Source: Kibdelosporangium persicum
GTDB lineage: Bacteria > Actinomycetota > Actinomycetes > Mycobacteriales > Pseudonocardiaceae
Length of the DNA: 64,000 nucleotides
Direction: 5' to 3'
Assembly: GCF_013280595.1 (NCBI RefSeq)
Contig: NZ_JAAATY010000024.1
Location: forward strand, 62,001 to 126,000
Made by a program: the position numbers and the translations under genes. The notes beneath the pieces are model-generated. The model made no database searches. It saw only the letters and a program-made list of their open reading frames with translations, and had not been told where the DNA came from. Position 1 is the stretch's first letter. Each line of letters starts with the position of its first letter. Positions 24,916 through 32,345 of this stretch are shown piece after piece.

Positions 24916-26333
24916 CCACACCCGGCACGCTGCTCAAACCCGCCGGCCTGGCCAGCCGGAGCCTGCGGATCGCGTTGATCTCCGAAGGAGCGTACCCGTT
25001 CCACCCCGGCGGCGTCAGCCTGTGGTGCGACCAGTTGATCAACGGCATGCCGGAGCACCGGTTCACCGCGGTCGCGTTGACCGTCGACGGATCGGAACGC
25101 AGCACCTGGCCCGCGCCCGGCAACCTGGCCAAGGTGGTGAACCTTCCCCTCTGGGGCGAACCACCCGAGGACCGGAGCAGGCGCAAGGGATTCGCCGAGA
25201 TCCATTCGGCGTTCCTGGAAGCCCTGCGGCCACCGGGCGACGCGGACGCACTGCTCGCCGTACTCCCGGCCATGTTCGCGTACGCCCAGAATGCGGACCT
25301 TGGCAAAGCGATGCTGTCCAACGACGCCATCGACAGGCTGATGACACAGTGGACGCCTCCGCTGCGCCTGCGTGACGCACTGACCGCCGCTGATCTGCTG
25401 GAACACATGCTGCGGCCGTTGTCGTACCGGCCGATCCAGGCCGACATCTGCCACCTGTCGATGAACGGCCTGAGCGCCCTGGTCGCGATGGCCGCGAAAT
25501 GGACCTACGGCACCCCGATCCTGATGTCCGAGCACGGCGTCTACCTCAGGGAGCGCTACCTCGGCATCGTCGACGAACCCGCGCCGCACACCGTGAAAGT
25601 GCTGCTGCTCAGCTTCTTCCGGGCACTGGCGGGCGCGGCCTACCGCGCCGCGGACATGCTCGCACCGCACTCCAGCTACAACCGTCGCTGGCAGTTGCAC
25701 AACGGCGCGGACGAACGCCGCATGCGCACGATGTACAACGGGATCGACCCGGCGGACTTCCCGCCCGTCGAACACGAGCCGGACGAGCCGACCATCGTGT
25801 TCGTCGGCCGGATCGACCCGTTGAAGGACCTGCACACCCTGATCAGGGCGTTCCACCTGGTGCGCGCGGAGATCCCGGACGCACGACTGCGGATGTTCGG
25901 GCCGGTCACGCCGGTCAACGAGGGCTACCACGCCAGTTGCGTCGAGCTGATCGGCCACCTGGGCCTCACCGGCGCCGCGGTCTTCGAAGGCCGGGTCCCC
26001 CGGCAGATCGACGCCTACCACGCGGGGCACCTGGTCGCGTTGACCAGCGTGTCCGAAGGTTTCCCGTTCACCGTCGTCGAATCGATGTCGGCCGGCCGGC
26101 CCCAGGTGTGTACCAACGTCGGCGGCGTGTCCGAGGCCGTCGGCGACGCGGGATTCGTCGTACCGCCCCGTGATCACGCCGCGGTCGCACGAGCGTGCGT
26201 CAAGTTGCTCACCGACACGTCCTTACGGCGCAGGCTCGGCCGGGTCGCCCGGCAACGGGTGCTGGAGAACTTCACCTTGCAGCAGTGGAACGACACGTAC
26301 CGCGGCATCTACAACGAGTTGGTGGCGCGGTGA
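24912..26333 (+). CDS. PelF-like GT4 family glycosyltransferase
   Basis: The 473-aa cytosolic GT-B enzyme has the start ALISEGAYPFHPGGVSLWCDQLI and the internal SEHGVYLRERYLGI, which are diagnostic of PelF (EGTYPY..GGVS..., TEHGIYTRER). PelF polymerises UDP-linked hexosamine in the Pel system. The nucleotide-binding half contains YNGIDPADFP, VFVGRIDPLKDLHTLIRAF and SVSEGFPFTVVESMSAGRPQV (EX7E-type). The length is close to PelF. ATG 24912 overlaps the preceding TGA, and the stop overlaps the next GTG. I infer that it is the polymer synthase of the locus, probably using UDP-GalNAc or UDP-GlcNAc. The donor is not determinable from sequence. Confidence 0.85.
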   Translation: MTTPGTLLKPAGLASRSLRIALISEGAYPFHPGGVSLWCDQLINGMPEHRFTAVALTVDGSERSTWPAPGNLAKVVNLPLWGEPPEDRSRRKGFAEIHSAFLEALRPPGDADALLAVLPAMFAYAQNADLGKAMLSNDAIDRLMTQWTPPLRLRDALTAADLLEHMLRPLSYRPIQADICHLSMNGLSALVAMAAKWTYGTPILMSEHGVYLRERYLGIVDEPAPHTVKVLLLSFFRALAGAAYRAADMLAPHSSYNRRWQLHNGADERRMRTMYNGIDPADFPPVEHEPDEPTIVFVGRIDPLKDLHTLIRAFHLVRAEIPDARLRMFGPVTPVNEGYHASCVELIGHLGLTGAAVFEGRVPRQIDAYHAGHLVALTSVSEGFPFTVVESMSAGRPQVCTNVGGVSEAVGDAGFVVPPRDHAAVARACVKLLTDTSLRRRLGRVARQRVLENFTLQQWNDTYRGIYNELVAR

Positions 26334-27655
26334 ACGAGATCGAGGCGGTGGACGAGCTCGCGGACCGGGTGGCGCCGATGATCGGCCGGGCCGTGGACGA
26401 GTTGCAGATCGCGGCGGTGCTGGAAAGCCAGGGTTTCACCGACCAGGTCGCCAGGGAACGGTACGGCGTCAAGGATGTCTTCGCCTTGGCGAGCGTGGTG
26501 TTCCGGCACCTGCCTCGGGACGTGGAAGCACTGCCGGACGCGCAGCGGGCGCGAAGGACGTTCCGGGTACTGTCGCACGGACCGCTCTTCTTGTTGCCGA
26601 GCCTCGGTTATCCAGCGGTCTACGACTGGCTCGGCGGCCTGCCCATGGTCCGCGGCCTGGTCTTCACCACCGCGATCGGCTGGTGGTGGGCGATGGGCAT
26701 GAGCCTGGTGGCCTACCGCTTGCTCGGCCATGGTCTCGACCATGCCGCGGGCCGCTCGTTGCGGTTGCTCGGCGGCATCGGGCTGGGGGTAGTCGCCGCG
26801 GGCTCGCTCGTCATCGACACCCGGCTGTGGGTGTTCTGTCTGGCACAGATGGGTTTTCAGGTTTCGTCCTGTGTGATGGTGATCTACAAACGGGAAGCAC
26901 GGCTCGCGCTGCTGATGCTGCCCGCGTGCGCAGGTGGACTGGCGCACCTGGTGTTCGACATGATGCTCGTGGCGCTGTGCTGCGGTGCGCTGTCCATTGT
27001 GCTCGTTCTGGTCGAGTCGTGGCGCTCGGCAGGCAAAGCGGCGCCGGACACCCGTAAACCGCCACGCATGCCCATGTTGCTCCGGCTGACCGCGCCGAGC
27101 GTGGCGTACTCGGCCTTGTGCGCGGCTTTCCTGTTGAACACCGACGCACGGTTCGTGCTGGCCGAACTGGATCTCGGTCTGGCGGTCGCTCCGCTGGTCC
27201 TCGGCATGGGAGCCGTGGAGTGGCGGGCACACCGGTACTCCGAGCAGGCGTTGGACCAGCTGGACCACAGCCGGGACGTGACGGCTTTCCGGCGGTGCAT
27301 CCAGTGGCTGCTGATCCGGGAACTGGCGCACTGCCTGGTGATCATCGGCTGCATCGCGCTGCTGATGCTCGGCGTGCTCGCCCAGTTCGGCCTGCTCACC
27401 ACCCGGGGTTCGTTGCTCGTCGACGCCCATGTGCTGCTGGGCGGCGTGTTCTTCCTCGGGTTCGTGCTGATGCGCTACGAGGGACTGCGGTCGTCGCTGG
27501 TGATCATGCCGGTCGTGGTGATCGCCAACGTGGTCGTCAACCTCGTCGTGCCCGGTTACGAAATCCAGGTTTTCCTCACGGGCTGTGCCGTCCTGCTCGT
27601 GCTGTTCCTGCTGGTCTCGCTGGTGACGGCCGGCGAGGTCCGGCGTTACCGATGA
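26330..27655 (+). CDS. polytopic membrane protein in the PelG position, candidate polysaccharide exporter
   Basis: The about 441-aa protein has a soluble N-terminal region of about 80 residues (VDELADRVAPMIGRAVDELQ...). About ten hydrophobic helices follow, including GLVFTTAIGWWWAMGMSLVAY, SLRLLGGIGLGVVAAGSLVI, AHLVFDMMLVALCCGALSIV, CLVIIGCIALLMLGVLAQFG and FLTGCAVLLVLFLLVSLV. In Pel loci PelF is followed by PelG, a 12-helix MATE/Wzx-like transporter. Gene order and topology match, but I do not recognise PelG sequence motifs. The long soluble N terminus is also unusual. It could instead be a distinct exporter or a PelE-like scaffold. The GTG start overlaps the PelF-like stop (GTGA). Confidence 0.65.
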   Translation: MNEIEAVDELADRVAPMIGRAVDELQIAAVLESQGFTDQVARERYGVKDVFALASVVFRHLPRDVEALPDAQRARRTFRVLSHGPLFLLPSLGYPAVYDWLGGLPMVRGLVFTTAIGWWWAMGMSLVAYRLLGHGLDHAAGRSLRLLGGIGLGVVAAGSLVIDTRLWVFCLAQMGFQVSSCVMVIYKREARLALLMLPACAGGLAHLVFDMMLVALCCGALSIVLVLVESWRSAGKAAPDTRKPPRMPMLLRLTAPSVAYSALCAAFLLNTDARFVLAELDLGLAVAPLVLGMGAVEWRAHRYSEQALDQLDHSRDVTAFRRCIQWLLIRELAHCLVIIGCIALLMLGVLAQFGLLTTRGSLLVDAHVLLGGVFFLGFVLMRYEGLRSSLVIMPVVVIANVVVNLVVPGYEIQVFLTGCAVLLVLFLLVSLVTAGEVRRYR

Positions 27656-27676
27656 TCTGAAAAGGAGGGCCACACC

Positions 27677-28396
27677 ATGCATGCGGTGATACTCGCTGGG
27701 GGACGGGGGGTACGACTGCGCCCGTACACGACGGCACTGCCGAAGCCACTGGTGCCGATCGGCGAGGAGTACGCGATCCTCGACATCATCATGCAGCAAC
27801 TGCGATCACAGGGCTTCACCCGCGCGACGTTGGCGATCGGGCACCTCGGGTCGTTGATCCAGGCGTTCGTCGGCGACGGCTCGCGGTGGAACATCTCGGT
27901 GGACTACTCCCAGGAGGAGTCGCCGCTGTCCACCATCGGGCCGCTGCTCAACTTCCTGGACCAGCTGCCGGAGCACTTCCTGGTGATGAACGGCGACGTG
28001 CTGACGGATCTGGACTATGTGGCGTTGCTGAACCACCACACCGAGACCCGGGCACCGCTGACCATCGCGACCTACCAGCGCCAGGTGAAGATCGACTTCG
28101 GGACACTGGAGACGACCGACGGCCGGATCGTCCGGTTCGTGGAGAAGCCCACGTTGTCGTACGGTGTCAGCATGGGCGTCTACGCGATGTCCCGCAAGAC
28201 ACTGGCGCCGTATCCCCGCAATGTCCCTTTTGGCCTCGACGAGCTTGTGCTCGACCTGCTGGCGAAGAACGAACCTCCCGCGGCGTACGACTTCGGCGGG
28301 TACTGGCTGGACATCGGCCGGCCGGACGACTACGACGAGGCGAACCGCGAGTTCGAACGGCTCCGCCCGATCCTGGTGCCGGAGGCGGTGCGGTGA
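27677..28396 (+). CDS. sugar-1-phosphate nucleotidyltransferase
   Basis: This 239-aa NTP_transferase-family enzyme has MHAVILAGGRGVRLRPYT (pyrophosphorylase loop), the LPKPLVPIG lysine motif, NGDVLTDLDY (metal-binding Asp), VEKPTLSYGVSMGVY and the C-terminal GGYWLDIGRPDDYDEAN. It activates a hexose-1-phosphate as an NDP-sugar in the cytosol. Substrate specificity (Glc, Man or an amino sugar) cannot be read from sequence; short single-domain members are often glucose- or mannose-1-phosphate transferases. A strong AAGGAGG ribosome site precedes ATG 27677. It belongs to the operon, 21 bases after the membrane protein. Confidence 0.88.
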   Translation: MHAVILAGGRGVRLRPYTTALPKPLVPIGEEYAILDIIMQQLRSQGFTRATLAIGHLGSLIQAFVGDGSRWNISVDYSQEESPLSTIGPLLNFLDQLPEHFLVMNGDVLTDLDYVALLNHHTETRAPLTIATYQRQVKIDFGTLETTDGRIVRFVEKPTLSYGVSMGVYAMSRKTLAPYPRNVPFGLDELVLDLLAKNEPPAAYDFGGYWLDIGRPDDYDEANREFERLRPILVPEAVR

Positions 28397-29256
28397 AACG
28401 AGTTCTGCTCTTCGGCGGAACCGGATTCCTGGGCAGCAAGGTCGTCACGGCGCTGGACGGCCGTGCCACGGTGATCCAGGCAGGCCGGCGGTCCGCGCTG
28501 CGGCACGACTTGGTCAACGATGACGTGACCAAGCTGATGACGTTGCTGCGGGAAGTCAAGCCGGACGTCGTGGTGAACTGCACCGGCCTGCTATCCGGTT
28601 CCGCCGCGGATCTGGTGTCGGCCAACGTGCTGACCACCGCGTACCTGCTCGACGCGATCGGCTCGGCGACGGCCGGGACCAGGTTGGTGGTGATGGGGTC
28701 GGCCGGTGAGTACGGCGTTGTGCCGGTGGGAAAGCCGGTCACCGAAGACAGTCCGACCGCTCCCGTCGCCGCGTATGGGGTGACGAAGCTGGCCAGCACC
28801 ATGATGGTCGCCTCGTCGCCTGTGGACGCTGTGTCGCTGCGCGTCTTCAACCCGATCGGGCCTGGTGTCGGCGCGGACACCGTGCTCGGCCGGGCCGCCG
28901 CGAGCATCCGCACGGCACTGCACCACGGCGAGACCAAGATCTTGCTTGGCCCGCTGGACTCGTACCGGGACTTCGTGGACGTCCGGGATGTGGCGAGTGC
29001 GATCGCCACCGTCGCCCTCGCCGACGCCGTCCCGCACCGTGTGCTGAACGTCGGCAGCGGACACCCGGTGCTGATCAGGGACGCGGTCAAGCTGCTCGCC
29101 GAAGTGGCCGGGTTCACCGGCGAGATCTCCGAAGCCGACCCGCCGGTCAGCCGGTCCGGCGCGGTCACCTGGATCGCCGCCGACACCACCCGGCTCACCG
29201 CCCTCGGCTGGCGCCCGCAGCACGACCTTGCCACCGCCATCCGCACCCTCTGGTAA
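28393..29256 (+). CDS. NAD-dependent epimerase/dehydratase (extended SDR)
   Basis: The about 287-aa SDR has the nucleotide-binding motif LFGGTGFLGSK at its start and VVNCTGLLSGSAADLVSANV. The catalytic serine region is MGSAGEYGVVPVG and the catalytic pair is YGVTK (Tyr-X3-Lys). Substrate-side motifs are RVFNPIGPGVG and DSYRDFVDVRDVASAI. It is the last gene of the plus arm, started at GTG by GTGA overlap with the nucleotidyltransferase, and is probably a C4-epimerase, reductase or dehydratase acting on the NDP-sugar made by that enzyme. Palindrome copy 3 begins 2 bases after its stop. Confidence 0.85.
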   Translation: MKRVLLFGGTGFLGSKVVTALDGRATVIQAGRRSALRHDLVNDDVTKLMTLLREVKPDVVVNCTGLLSGSAADLVSANVLTTAYLLDAIGSATAGTRLVVMGSAGEYGVVPVGKPVTEDSPTAPVAAYGVTKLASTMMVASSPVDAVSLRVFNPIGPGVGADTVLGRAAASIRTALHHGETKILLGPLDSYRDFVDVRDVASAIATVALADAVPHRVLNVGSGHPVLIRDAVKLLAEVAGFTGEISEADPPVSRSGAVTWIAADTTRLTALGWRPQHDLATAIRTLW

Positions 29257-29258
29257 CC

Positions 29259-29310
29259 CCCCTCGTGAGTGTTTGTCAGGGTTCTAACCCTGATAAACAC
29301 TCACGAGGGG
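29259..29310. repeat. palindromic repeat copy 3, longest stem
   Basis: Arms 29259-29283 and 29286-29310 can pair over 25 bp with one G-U pair around a 2-base centre, making an almost perfect 52-bp palindrome. It separates the two convergent arms of the exopolysaccharide locus. The TGA stop of the minus-strand GH114-like gene lies in the right arm (29303-29301), giving the terminus -PAHPS. The plus-strand epimerase ends just outside it. It is a plausible bidirectional terminator. Confidence 0.9.
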
Positions 29311-30017
29311 TGAGCAGGGATTATGGTGAGGTCCCGGGTGCTGACGAAGCAGGGCATGCCGAACCGGGCCGCTCGCTGCCGCGCGAACTCCGCCAGCCGC
29401 GGGGTGTCGGCGTAGTCCAGTGCGAAGACTTCGACGTCCAGGCCCAGCAGGGTTTCGGCGTACCGGGCGTGGACGTCGAGCACGTCCGGGGGCCAGGGCG
29501 CGTAACCGCCTTCGACCCACCGGGACGTGAACGACTCGAACAGCACACCGTCGACCAGTTCGGCCAGGTGCGGCAGCAACCCGAAACCCCGGTTGGCGAG
29601 CAGGTAGTCCGGGTAGGTCAGTTCCCGCAACGCCGCGACCAAGGTCAGCAGATGCGGCAGGTCCTCGGGGAACGTCAGCTCGATGTTCAACGTGTCGAGG
29701 AAGAACCCCCGGTAGCCGCGCCTGCGCATCTCCTCCGCCTGGTCGAGCACGTGCTCGCTCCAGCCAGGGTGTCCAACGTGGACGAAGTGGCCGCCCCAGT
29801 CCGGATTGCGGTCGCCACGTTGCCACGCGGCAGGCGGTCCCGTGTCCTCGGTCATCGAGAGGTAGCAGAGCGGCCGCACTCCCCGTACCACAAGCGACGC
29901 GATGTCCTGTTCGGAGTACGCGTCGCCTTGCAGCACCACACGGTCGAACGCGGCGAGCCGATCGATCTGGTCCGTTCCGTAGTAGAACGCGATCGGCCCG
30001 CCGCGCGGATGGTTCAC
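29301..30017 (-). CDS. GH114-like endo-alpha-1,4-polygalactosaminidase (Ega3 / PelA-hydrolase type)
   Basis: This 238-aa TIM-barrel-type protein matches the PF03537/TM1410 pattern: IAFYYGTDQIDRLAAFD, the acidic RGYRGFFLDTLN (Asp108 as candidate catalytic residue), LLANRGFGLLPHLAELVDGVLFES (Glu161) and a late VFALDYAD strand. GH114 includes fungal Ega3 and the hydrolase domain of PelA, which cleave galactosamine-rich polymers. No signal peptide is present, so it would act inside the cell or leave by another route. GTG 30017 overlaps the epimerase stop (GTGA); an ATG at 30032 is the alternative. The stop codon is provided by palindrome copy 3. Confidence 0.78.
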   Translation of the reverse strand: MNHPRGGPIAFYYGTDQIDRLAAFDRVVLQGDAYSEQDIASLVVRGVRPLCYLSMTEDTGPPAAWQRGDRNPDWGGHFVHVGHPGWSEHVLDQAEEMRRRGYRGFFLDTLNIELTFPEDLPHLLTLVAALRELTYPDYLLANRGFGLLPHLAELVDGVLFESFTSRWVEGGYAPWPPDVLDVHARYAETLLGLDVEVFALDYADTPRLAEFARQRAARFGMPCFVSTRDLTIIPAHPS

Positions 30018-30952
30018 GCGTTCCCGCGATACCATTCGAACGTCCGTCTGACTCCCTCTGCCAAGGACACCGCGGGTTCGTACCCGGTGAGCGCACGCAG
30101 TTTCGTCAGGTCCGGGCACCGCCTGGCGACCGAACCCGCCGGCGCGCTTTCGACGTCGAGCGCCGGGTCGTGGTCGGCGATACGCAGCACGAGTTTGGTC
30201 AGATCGCCGATGTTCGTCTCCTCGTCGTTTCCGATGTGGACGATCTCGCCGGTCACCTTGTCCATCGCCAGCAGCATCGCCGTCACGGCGTCGTCGACGT
30301 AGCAGAACGCGCGGTACTGATCGGTGCCGTAGACCTTGAACGGATCTTCCCGGCGCACGGCACGCAACGACAGCTCGGGGATCACGTGGTCCGTGCCCAT
30401 CCGAGGACCGTAGACGTTGTGGAACCGGCCGATCACGAACTGAAGGCTCTTCGCACGGCCGATGTGCACGACCGCTTCTTCGCCCAGGAGTTTGCTGGCG
30501 GCGTACGCGAACCTCGGCGCGGTGACGTCGTCGATCATCACCGGCACGGTCTCCGGCGTCGGCACCTCGACGATGCCCGCGCTCACGCCTCCCGCGTACA
30601 CCTCGCTGGTCGACGCGAAGAACAGCTTCTCCTCCGGCCGGATCCAGTCCAAAGTGTTCAGTACGACCAAGGTGTTGACGCGGACCACCTTGCCCGGGTC
30701 CTTCTCGACGTTGCGCACGCCGACCACGGCCGCGAGCAGGTACACCTGGTCCCAGCCGTGCGGAATCCGGTCGAACGCCTCCGCGTCGGTGAGATCCGCC
30801 GAGATGACCGGGACTTCGAGCGCCGCGAGGTCCGGATCGTTGCGGCCACGGGAGAAGTCGTCGACCACGGTGACGTCGTGACCGTCCGCGAGCAAACGCC
30901 TGGTCAGGTGCACGCCGATGAACCCGGCACCACCGAGGACGAGGACCCTCAT
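30014..30952 (-). CDS. UDP-sugar C4-epimerase type SDR
   Basis: The 312-aa extended SDR begins MRVLVLGGAGFIGVHLTRRLL. It carries the DDFSRG motif typical of UDP-glucose/UDP-GlcNAc C4-epimerases and UDP-xylose synthases, FASTSEVYAGGVS, YAASKLLGEEAV (catalytic Tyr/Lys), RFHNVYGPRMG and RAFCYVDDAVTAML. It probably interconverts UDP-GlcNAc with UDP-GalNAc, or glucuronate forms supplied by the upstream dehydrogenase. In Aspergillus the equivalent step is Uge3. A UDP-glucuronate decarboxylase is an alternative because it sits beside a UDP-sugar dehydrogenase. ATGA overlap with the upstream dehydrogenase; GTGA overlap with the GH114-like gene. Confidence 0.85.
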   Translation of the reverse strand: MRVLVLGGAGFIGVHLTRRLLADGHDVTVVDDFSRGRNDPDLAALEVPVISADLTDAEAFDRIPHGWDQVYLLAAVVGVRNVEKDPGKVVRVNTLVVLNTLDWIRPEEKLFFASTSEVYAGGVSAGIVEVPTPETVPVMIDDVTAPRFAYAASKLLGEEAVVHIGRAKSLQFVIGRFHNVYGPRMGTDHVIPELSLRAVRREDPFKVYGTDQYRAFCYVDDAVTAMLLAMDKVTGEIVHIGNDEETNIGDLTKLVLRIADHDPALDVESAPAGSVARRCPDLTKLRALTGYEPAVSLAEGVRRTFEWYRGNA

Positions 30953-32250
30953 GCGGGCACCTCGTATCCCAGCGCCGCGTAGCGCACGCCGTGGGCCGTG
31001 ATCTTGTCGGCGTCCAGGATCCGCCACGAGTCGTAGACCACACGGACGTTCCCGCCCGGCAGCAGTTCGTCGATGTCAATGGCCTTGTAGTCGGGGTGGT
31101 CGGTGATCACGAGCACCGCGTCCGCGGCCCGGAAACCCTCGGCGAGAGTGACCGGTTCGCCGCCGTACTCACGGATCACCCTCGGCAGCACGAGCGGATC
31201 GTGGCCGAGCACCCGGATTCCGGCTTCGGTGAACACCGGCATCATCGACGCGATCGGCGTGCCGCGCATGTCGTCCGTGGGCGGATGTCCTTTGTAGGCC
31301 CAGCCGAGGACCATCAGCGTCTTCGCGCCGTCCATGAGGTCGACCATCCGGTGCGCGACGTGCACCGGCGTCTCCTCGTTGAGCGTACGGGCCGCGGCGA
31401 TCAGCTTCGGTACGTAACCGTTGCGTTCACCGCTGGTGAGCATGATGTACGGGTCCTTCGACAGACATCCGCCGCCGACGTAACCCGGCTTGGCGATGTC
31501 CGGCCGGGGGTAGTCGATGTTGGTCGCCCGGATGACCTCCAGCGGATCAAGGCCCAGCCGTTCGGTGAGCATCGCGACCTCGTTGCCGAACGAGTAGATC
31601 ACGTCGGTGTGGCAGTTGTTGGTCAGCTTGACCAGCTCAGCGGTTTCCAGTGTGGACACCGGGACGACCTGGGCGGACAGCCCGGCGAACAGCCTGACGC
31701 CCAGTTCCCGGCTCTCGTCGTCCAGACCGCCGACGACCTGCGGCAACTCGACGAGCTCGCGCAGCGCCTGACCTTGGATCGTGCGTTCCGGCGCCATCAC
31801 CAGCCGCGCGCTGTGCCACTTCTCGATCAGCGGCGGCAGCACCACTTCGCGGCTGGCGCCGACCGGAACCGTGCTGCGGACGACCACCAACGTCGTCGGC
31901 GCGCACCGGTCGGCCACGTGTTCCGCCGCGGCGGCCAGGTTCTTCAACCTGGGTTCGTGGGTTCTTTCATCGACCGGAGTCGACACGCAGATGATGGCCG
32001 CGTCGACGCCGTCCCGCGGCAGTTCGCGGGAGATGAAGATGTTCCTGCCGATCAATTCCGTGAACGTCTCGGTGACGCCCGGCTCGAAGATGTGCGGTTT
32101 TCCGCGGGACAACGATTCGAGCACCAGTGGATCGGTGTCCACGCCGTGCACTTCGAAGCCCTTGCGGGCCATCGCGGCCGCCAGCGTCAAGCCGACATAG
32201 CCCATTCCAACGATGCCGATTCTGCGTAAATCCGGCATGTGAACAGTCAC
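30949..32250 (-). CDS. UDP-glucose/UDP-GlcNAc 6-dehydrogenase family protein
   Basis: This about 433-aa UDP-sugar dehydrogenase has the N-terminal NAD domain (IGIVGMGYVGLTLAAAMARKG), VSTPVDER, RSTVPVGAS, the middle helix with KLTNNCHTDVIYSFGNE, the catalytic cysteine motif GYVGGGCLSKDP, and a C-terminal UDP-binding domain with LGWAYKGHPPTDDMRGTP. It oxidises C6 of a UDP-hexose or UDP-HexNAc to the uronate, so the polymer or a side branch may contain a uronic acid. GTG 32250 has AAGGAG 5 bases upstream and is preferred to GTG 32256. Confidence 0.88.
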   Translation of the reverse strand: MTVHMPDLRRIGIVGMGYVGLTLAAAMARKGFEVHGVDTDPLVLESLSRGKPHIFEPGVTETFTELIGRNIFISRELPRDGVDAAIICVSTPVDERTHEPRLKNLAAAAEHVADRCAPTTLVVVRSTVPVGASREVVLPPLIEKWHSARLVMAPERTIQGQALRELVELPQVVGGLDDESRELGVRLFAGLSAQVVPVSTLETAELVKLTNNCHTDVIYSFGNEVAMLTERLGLDPLEVIRATNIDYPRPDIAKPGYVGGGCLSKDPYIMLTSGERNGYVPKLIAAARTLNEETPVHVAHRMVDLMDGAKTLMVLGWAYKGHPPTDDMRGTPIASMMPVFTEAGIRVLGHDPLVLPRVIREYGGEPVTLAEGFRAADAVLVITDHPDYKAIDIDELLPGGNVRVVYDSWRILDADKITAHGVRYAALGYEVPA

Positions 32251-32345
32251 GCTCACTCCTTGAGGATTTCAAACACCGGCCACTGTGTTCGTCGGTGTGA
32301 CCCAAGGATGTGTTAGCGATTTCCGGCTGGTCCTGCCGAGTGAAT

